This document shows, one piece after another, positions 5,532 to 9,828 of a DNA stretch of 9,828 nt. The number at the start of each line of letters is the position of its first letter. Within the stretch, counting starts at the first letter, position 1. Position numbers and translations under genes: made by a program. This stretch comes from an uncultured Opitutia bacterium (GTDB taxonomy: Bacteria; Verrucomicrobiota; Verrucomicrobiia; Opitutales; UBA953): assembly GCA_937874455.1 (NCBI GenBank), contig CALNBE010000046.1, positions 1 to 9,828 on the forward strand, in the 5' to 3' direction. A model generated the notes under the pieces. The model saw only the letters and a list, made by a program, of their open reading frames with translations, was not told the origin of the DNA and searched no databases.

Positions 5532-8500
5532 TCAGCGCGCCGGGGTCGCCGCGACATCCTTGCCAGGCTTCCGTTTGTTTTTGCCGAGGGAAAACACCCG
5601 GATCACCATCACGTAAAAGACCGGGACCAGGAAGACGGCGAAGAAAGTGCCCGCCAAGACCCCGCCGATCACGCTCGTGCCGATGGCATTTTGCGAGCCG
5701 GATCCCGCACCCGTGGAAATGGCCAAGGGCAACACCCCGAAGCCAAAGGCCAGCGAGGTCATGAGAATTGGCCGCAACCGCTGCTGCGCGGCATGAACCG
5801 TCGCCTCGACCAGCCCGACTCCGCTCTCGTAGCCAGCCTTGGCAAACTCGACGATAAGGATCGCGTTCTTCGCCGTCAGCCCGACCGTCGTAATCAGGCC
5901 AACTTGGAAATACACGTCGTTGCTCAGGCCGCGCAGCCAGACCGCCAGCACCGCGCCGACCACACCCAGCGGCACCGCGAGCATCACCGAAAACGGCACC
6001 GACCAGCTCTCGTAGAGCGCCGCGAGGCAAAGGAAAACGATGGCTAGGGAGATGGCGTAGAGCGCCGGGGCCTGGGCTCCCGACAGTTTTTCCTCGTAGG
6101 AAAGCGCTGTCCAGGAGTGGCTGAACCCTTCGAATTCCTCCCGCTGGAGCAGGCTTTCCATTTTGTCCATGGCATCCCCGGAGCTTTTTCCTCCGACCGC
6201 ATCCCCCTGAATCACGATGGAGGGCAGTCCGTTAAAACGCTCCAACAACGGCGAGTTCATGGCCCATTCGCCCTCGGTGAACGCGCTGACCGGCACCTGT
6301 TCGCCCGCAGTGTTCGGGACATACCACTGGCTGAAATCATTTGGCAGCATGCGATAGGGCGCGTCGGCCTGCAGGTACACTTTTTTTACGCGCCCGCGGT
6401 GGGTGAAGTCGTTCACATAGGAGGAGCCCCACCCGGCGGAAAGCGTCTGGTTGATCAACGCCAGGGAAACTCCCGACGCGGCCGCTTTTTCCTCATCGAC
6501 GTGCAGATGGTATTCCGGCACGTCGTCAAACCCCATGGGCCGCACGTTGGCCAGGGTCTGCGATTCCTGCGCGGCCATGCCAAGCAGCCGGTTGCGGGCC
6601 TCCATGAGCGCCTCGTGCCCCTTGCTCGACTTGTCGATCAACTGGATTTCAAATCCGTTCGAAGTCCCCAGCTCCACGATCGCGGGCGGAGGAAAAACGA
6701 ACACCCGGGCCTCCTTGATCTTGGAGAACTCCTGCATCGCCCGGCCGGCCACCGCCTTGGCGCGCTGATGCGATCCGGGACGCTCCTCCCAGTCCTTGAG
6801 CTTGATGAAGCCCAGCCCCGCGTTCTGGCCGCGTCCGCCAAAACTCACCCCGGCGACCAGCATGGTGGAGCTGAGCGAATCCGCTTCGTTGGCCCGAAAA
6901 TAATTTTCCACCTTCTGCAACACCTCCACCGTTTGCTCCTGGGTGGAACCGGACGGCAACTGGACCTGCAACAGCAGCACGCCTTGGTCTTCCTCCGGCA
7001 AAAAGGACGTCGGGATCTGCGAAAATATCCAGCCCATGCCGCCCACAATCAGCGCATACACCAGCAGCGAGCGGCCCCAGCGCCGGATCGATCTGCCCAC
7101 TCCGGCCCCATAGGCTTTCGTTCCCTGGCTGAAGGTGCGGTTAAACCAGCCGAAAAATCCCCGCTGCGCCTCGTGATGCCCCTTCACCACCGGCTTGAGC
7201 ATCGTGGCGCACAACGCCGGCGTCAGTGTGACCGCCACAAAAACTGACAGGGCCATCGCGGAGGCAATGGTGACGGAGAACTGGCGGTAAATGATGCCCG
7301 TGGCACCGCCAAAGAACGCCATCGGCAAAAACACCGCCGCCAGCACCAGCGCGATGCCCACCAGCGCTCCGGTGATTTGTCCCATCGATTTTTTCGTGGC
7401 CTCCTTCGGAGAAAGTCCTTCCTCGCTCATCACGCGCTCGACGTTTTCCACCACCACAATGGCGTCGTCCACCAGCAGCCCGATCGCCAGCACCAGCCCA
7501 AACATCGTCAGGGTGTTAATGGTGAAACCGCACGCCCCCATGATGGCGAACGTGCCCAGCAAAACCACCGGGACCGCAATGGTCGGGATGATGGTGGCCC
7601 GGATGTTTTGGAGAAAGACGAACATCACCAGAAACACCAGGGCGACCGCCTCAAGCAGCGTTTTGACCACCTCGGCGATGGATATCCGGACAAACGGAGT
7701 GGTGTCGTAGCTGGCAGTGTACTTCAGCCCGGAGGGGAAAAATTGCTCCTGCGAGGAGAGGTATTCGTTCAGCAACTGCACAGTTTCGAGCGCGTTCGCC
7801 CCGGTCGCAGGCTTGATCGCCAGCCCGGAGGATTCATGCCCGTTGTAAAAGCTCACGATCGCAGCGTTTTCCCCGCCCAGATCGACCCGCGCCACGTCCT
7901 TCAACAGCACCTTGGACCCGTCCTCGTTCACCCGCAGCAAAACATTTTCAAAGGCCTCGGGCGTCTTAAGCCGGGTGCGAATGGTGATGTTGGCATTCAA
8001 CTTCTGCCCCGGTAGCGCGGGCGCTCCGCCAAACTGCCCGGCGGAAATCTGGGCGTTTTGCGCCGACAGTGCCGCGGTGATGTCGGCCACGGAAATGCCA
8101 TAATTGTTCATCTGCACCGGATTAATCCAGATGCGCATGGAATACTCGGAACCGAACAGGGTAATGTCGCCCACCCCGCGGACACGGCTGAGCGGCTCCT
8201 TGAGATTTCCGGCGATGTAGTCGGAAATGTCGTCCTTGTCCATCGACCCGTCCTCGGTGTAAAAACTGTAAACGACGAGGAAGTTGCGCACCGACTTTTT
8301 AACCGTCACCCCCAGTTGCTGCACCTCGTTCGGCAAAAGCGGTGTCGCCAGCTGCAATTTGTTCTGCACCTGTACCTGGGCAATGTCCGCGTCCGCCTCG
8401 TTGTTAAAGGTGATGGTGATGGTGACATTCCCGTCGGAGTCACTCTTCGTCTCCATGTACCGGAGATGGTCGATGCCGGTGAGCTGCTGCTCGATGACTT

Positions 8501-8687
8501 GCGCCACGGTGTTTTGCACGGTCTCGGCGGAGGCACCCGGATAACGCGCGGAAATTTCCACCTGCGGCGAGGCGATGTTGGGATACTGGGAAACGGGCAG
8601 CTTGAAAATGAAAAGCAACCCGGCTCCCATGAGGAAAATTGCCAGCACCCAGGCAAAAACCGGGCGGTCAATAAAAAATCTAGCCAT
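5532..8687 (-). CDS. acrB: RND multidrug efflux pump, inner-membrane permease (HAE1/AcrB family)
   Basis: Proton-driven inner-membrane pump, a homotrimer that passes drugs, detergents or other amphiphiles to the outer-membrane channel. The 1051 residues match AcrB length almost exactly. It starts [20 protein letters not shown], the usual first helix. The proton relay is intact: Asp407 and Asp408 in [17 protein letters not shown], Lys940 in [16 protein letters not shown], and Arg970 aligned with AcrB R971. Twelve transmembrane helices are expected (1 + 5 + 1 + 5) with two large periplasmic loops, about 30-340 and 560-870. In the distal drug pocket Phe136, Phe178, Phe616 and Phe627 align with AcrB F136, F178, F617 and F628. 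AcrB F610 and F615 appear replaced by Met609 and Val614, so substrate preference may differ. The gene follows the fusion-protein gene after 37 bases. There is no Shine-Dalgarno sequence before the ATG. The symbol denotes family, not proven orthology. Confidence 0.97.
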   Translation of the reverse strand: MARFFIDRPVFAWVLAIFLMGAGLLFIFKLPVSQYPNIASPQVEISARYPGASAETVQNTVAQVIEQQLTGIDHLRYMETKSDSDGNVTITITFNNEADADIAQVQVQNKLQLATPLLPNEVQQLGVTVKKSVRNFLVVYSFYTEDGSMDKDDISDYIAGNLKEPLSRVRGVGDITLFGSEYSMRIWINPVQMNNYGISVADITAALSAQNAQISAGQFGGAPALPGQKLNANITIRTRLKTPEAFENVLLRVNEDGSKVLLKDVARVDLGGENAAIVSFYNGHESSGLAIKPATGANALETVQLLNEYLSSQEQFFPSGLKYTASYDTTPFVRISIAEVVKTLLEAVALVFLVMFVFLQNIRATIIPTIAVPVVLLGTFAIMGACGFTINTLTMFGLVLAIGLLVDDAIVVVENVERVMSEEGLSPKEATKKSMGQITGALVGIALVLAAVFLPMAFFGGATGIIYRQFSVTIASAMALSVFVAVTLTPALCATMLKPVVKGHHEAQRGFFGWFNRTFSQGTKAYGAGVGRSIRRWGRSLLVYALIVGGMGWIFSQIPTSFLPEEDQGVLLLQVQLPSGSTQEQTVEVLQKVENYFRANEADSLSSTMLVAGVSFGGRGQNAGLGFIKLKDWEERPGSHQRAKAVAGRAMQEFSKIKEARVFVFPPPAIVELGTSNGFEIQLIDKSSKGHEALMEARNRLLGMAAQESQTLANVRPMGFDDVPEYHLHVDEEKAAASGVSLALINQTLSAGWGSSYVNDFTHRGRVKKVYLQADAPYRMLPNDFSQWYVPNTAGEQVPVSAFTEGEWAMNSPLLERFNGLPSIVIQGDAVGGKSSGDAMDKMESLLQREEFEGFSHSWTALSYEEKLSGAQAPALYAISLAIVFLCLAALYESWSVPFSVMLAVPLGVVGAVLAVWLRGLSNDVYFQVGLITTVGLTAKNAILIVEFAKAGYESGVGLVEATVHAAQQRLRPILMTSLAFGFGVLPLAISTGAGSGSQNAIGTSVIGGVLAGTFFAVFLVPVFYVMVIRVFSLGKNKRKPGKDVAATPAR

Positions 8688-8724
8688 GAGAAAATGGTGT
8701 CGGAACGATTACAGGTTGTGGGGA

Positions 8725-9828
8725 CTATTTGGCCGCGGACGCCTTTTCCGGTCCGGGATTCCACGGCTGCGGCGACACCGGCGACCCGATGCGAATCCGC
8801 TGCAGGTTGGTCACAATCACCCGTTCCCCCGCTTCCAGCCCGCCTGTCACCACCCACTGGTCCTTGTGGGCGGCACCAGTTTGAATGACCCGGTTTTCCG
8901 CCTTCCCCGCCTGGTCCACCACCCAGACCGTCGGGTTGCCCCGATAATTGCGGCTCACCGCCTGTTGCGGCACCAGCAGCGCCTGCTCGTTGATTCCCTG
9001 AATAAGGTTGGCCCGGAGAAACATGCCAGGAAGCAGCTCCTGCCGGGGATTGGGCACCAAAACCCGCAGCGTGACCGATCCGGTGGAGGGATTGACCGTC
9101 ACATCGGAAAACTGCAACTCGCCGTCGTGCGCATACGAAGTCCCGTCCTCCAAAAAGAGATGCACCGGAGTGCTGGAATCAGAGTTCCCTTTTTTCAGCA
9201 CCCCTTTTTCCAGATCGCGCCGGAGCTGGAGGACTTCCTTGCTCGCCTGCGGCAGGTTCAAGTAAATCGGGTCCAACTGCTGGATGGTGGCGAGCAAATT
9301 CGCCTGCGCCGCCTGCACATAGGCCCCCTCGGTGACCTCGGACATGCCGATGCGTCCGCTGATCGGCGCGGTGACGTTTGTGTAGCCAAGATCGATTTTT
9401 GCGGTGGTGATGGCCGCCTCCGCCGACGCCTTGTCCGCAGCATAACTGCCCACCAACGCCTCCGCATCGTCGTATTGCTGCCGGCTGACCGCGTTGGACT
9501 CCAGTAGGCTCCGGTAGCGCTCGGCCTGTTTTTTGGCGGTGTCCAAATTGGCCTCGGCCCGGGCCAAGCTGGCCTCGGCGCTGGCCAGTGCGGCCGCGTA
9601 AGGCGCGGGATCGATCTCGTAGAGCAACTGCCCCTCCCGGACATCCGAGCCCTCGGTGAAATGACGCTTGAGCACAATCCCGTTCACCCGTGCCCGCACT
9701 TCCGCCACCCGAAAGGATTCCGTCCGGCCCGGCAATTCGCGCGCAAAGGAAACCGGCGCGGGCTTTAGCGTGACCACCCCGACCTCCACGGGGGCAAGTG
9801 CCGCCGTGGAGGTCGGGGTGGAACTCCT
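8725..9828 (-). CDS. acrA: RND efflux periplasmic membrane-fusion protein, AcrA/MexA type (5' end outside window)
   Basis: Periplasmic adaptor joining the RND pump to the outer-membrane channel. 367 residues are present. The frame is open through the right edge, so the true start and the expected signal peptide or lipobox lie outside; the GTG at 9789 is internal. In order: VEVGVVTLKP strand, ELPGRTESFRVAEVRARVNGIVLKRHFTEGSDVREGQLLYEIDP (barrel-sandwich half with AcrA-like spacing), a long helical hairpin rich in Ala, Glu and Lys (ALASAEASLARAEANLDTAKKQAERYR through TTAKIDLGYTNVTAPISGRIG), then the beta-barrel (QQLDPIYLNLPQ, ELQFSDVTVNPSTGSVTLRV, LLPGMFLRANL) and the membrane-proximal domain ending QRIRIGSPVSPQPWNPG. 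Similarity to AcrA is strong along the whole length. It is the first visible gene of the operon, 37 bases before the pump. A perfect 18-bp inverted repeat lies near its 5' end. Confidence 0.95.
   Translation of the reverse strand, partial: RSSTPTSTAALAPVEVGVVTLKPAPVSFARELPGRTESFRVAEVRARVNGIVLKRHFTEGSDVREGQLLYEIDPAPYAAALASAEASLARAEANLDTAKKQAERYRSLLESNAVSRQQYDDAEALVGSYAADKASAEAAITTAKIDLGYTNVTAPISGRIGMSEVTEGAYVQAAQANLLATIQQLDPIYLNLPQASKEVLQLRRDLEKGVLKKGNSDSSTPVHLFLEDGTSYAHDGELQFSDVTVNPSTGSVTLRVLVPNPRQELLPGMFLRANLIQGINEQALLVPQQAVSRNYRGNPTVWVVDQAGKAENRVIQTGAAHKDQWVVTGGLEAGERVIVTNLQRIRIGSPVSPQPWNPGPEKASAAK
9774..9821. repeat. Perfect 18-bp inverted repeat inside the membrane-fusion gene
   Basis: Arms 9774-9791 (CCACCCCGACCTCCACGG) and 9804-9821 (CCGTGGAGGTCGGGGTGG) are exact reverse complements separated by 12 bases. 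The spacer itself contains GGCA/TGCC at 9793-9796 and 9799-9802. On the coding (minus) strand the downstream arm encodes the family-typical PVEVGVV stretch. The upstream arm encodes the variable linker TPTSTA. As RNA it would form a very stable GC-rich hairpin in the early part of the operon message. No U-tract follows, so it is not a simple terminator. Confidence 0.85.

Noticed and set aside
4299..6047. A 582-codon plus-strand open frame across the outer-membrane factor and pump genes
   Set aside because: It is antisense to two clear genes, is Arg/Gln/Gly-rich without recognisable motifs, and crosses a real gene boundary. It is a shadow frame.
6117..7247. A 376-codon plus-strand open frame within the pump gene
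   Set aside because: It is wholly antisense to the AcrB-type gene, with biased composition and no family motif.
9787..9789. GTG at 9789 as the start of the membrane-fusion gene
   Set aside because: The frame stays open through 9828, the codon falls inside the VEVGVV region well after where the export signal should end, and the family needs an N-terminal signal that is not present after this codon.

Overview
The window comes from a GC-rich, Gram-negative chromosome. An outer-membrane lipoprotein factor and a tripartite efflux system show that the cell has two membranes. The style of the genes (high GC, biotin-dependent pyruvate carboxylase, starts without Shine-Dalgarno sequences) would fit a member of the Verrucomicrobiota, perhaps Opitutales. 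That assignment is a guess from general impression, not something the sequence proves. I see no rRNA, tRNA, CRISPR array, insertion sequence or phage gene.

Layout: the left edge holds the 3' end of a pyruvate carboxylase gene on the plus strand, including the biotin-carrier domain. It is followed by about 108 bases with two tandem hairpins, then a plus-strand class I glutamine amidotransferase-like gene. That gene ends convergently, with a 38-base overlap, against the last gene of a long minus-strand operon filling the rest of the window.

The operon is read from right to left: (1) a periplasmic membrane-fusion protein of the AcrA/MexA type, whose 5' end lies beyond the right edge; (2) a complete AcrB-type RND pump with D407, D408 and K940 at the E. 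coli AcrB positions; (3) a NodT-type outer-membrane factor lipoprotein; (4) a 149-residue predicted four-helix membrane protein; (5) a 266-residue membrane-anchored protein with a soluble C-terminal domain; (6) a TetR regulator resembling CecR (YbiH). Genes 3/4 and 5/6 overlap by ATGA and the other gaps are 24 to 37 bases, so the six are probably co-transcribed. Genes 1 to 3 make a complete tripartite drug/solute efflux pump and gene 6 is probably its repressor. Genes 4 and 5 are unrecognised and are the best candidates for something undescribed: small inner-membrane proteins apparently locked into an efflux operon.

The operon promoter and operator are not in the window. A perfect 18-bp inverted repeat sits in the coding sequence of the membrane-fusion gene close to the right edge and is the most striking non-coding signal seen.
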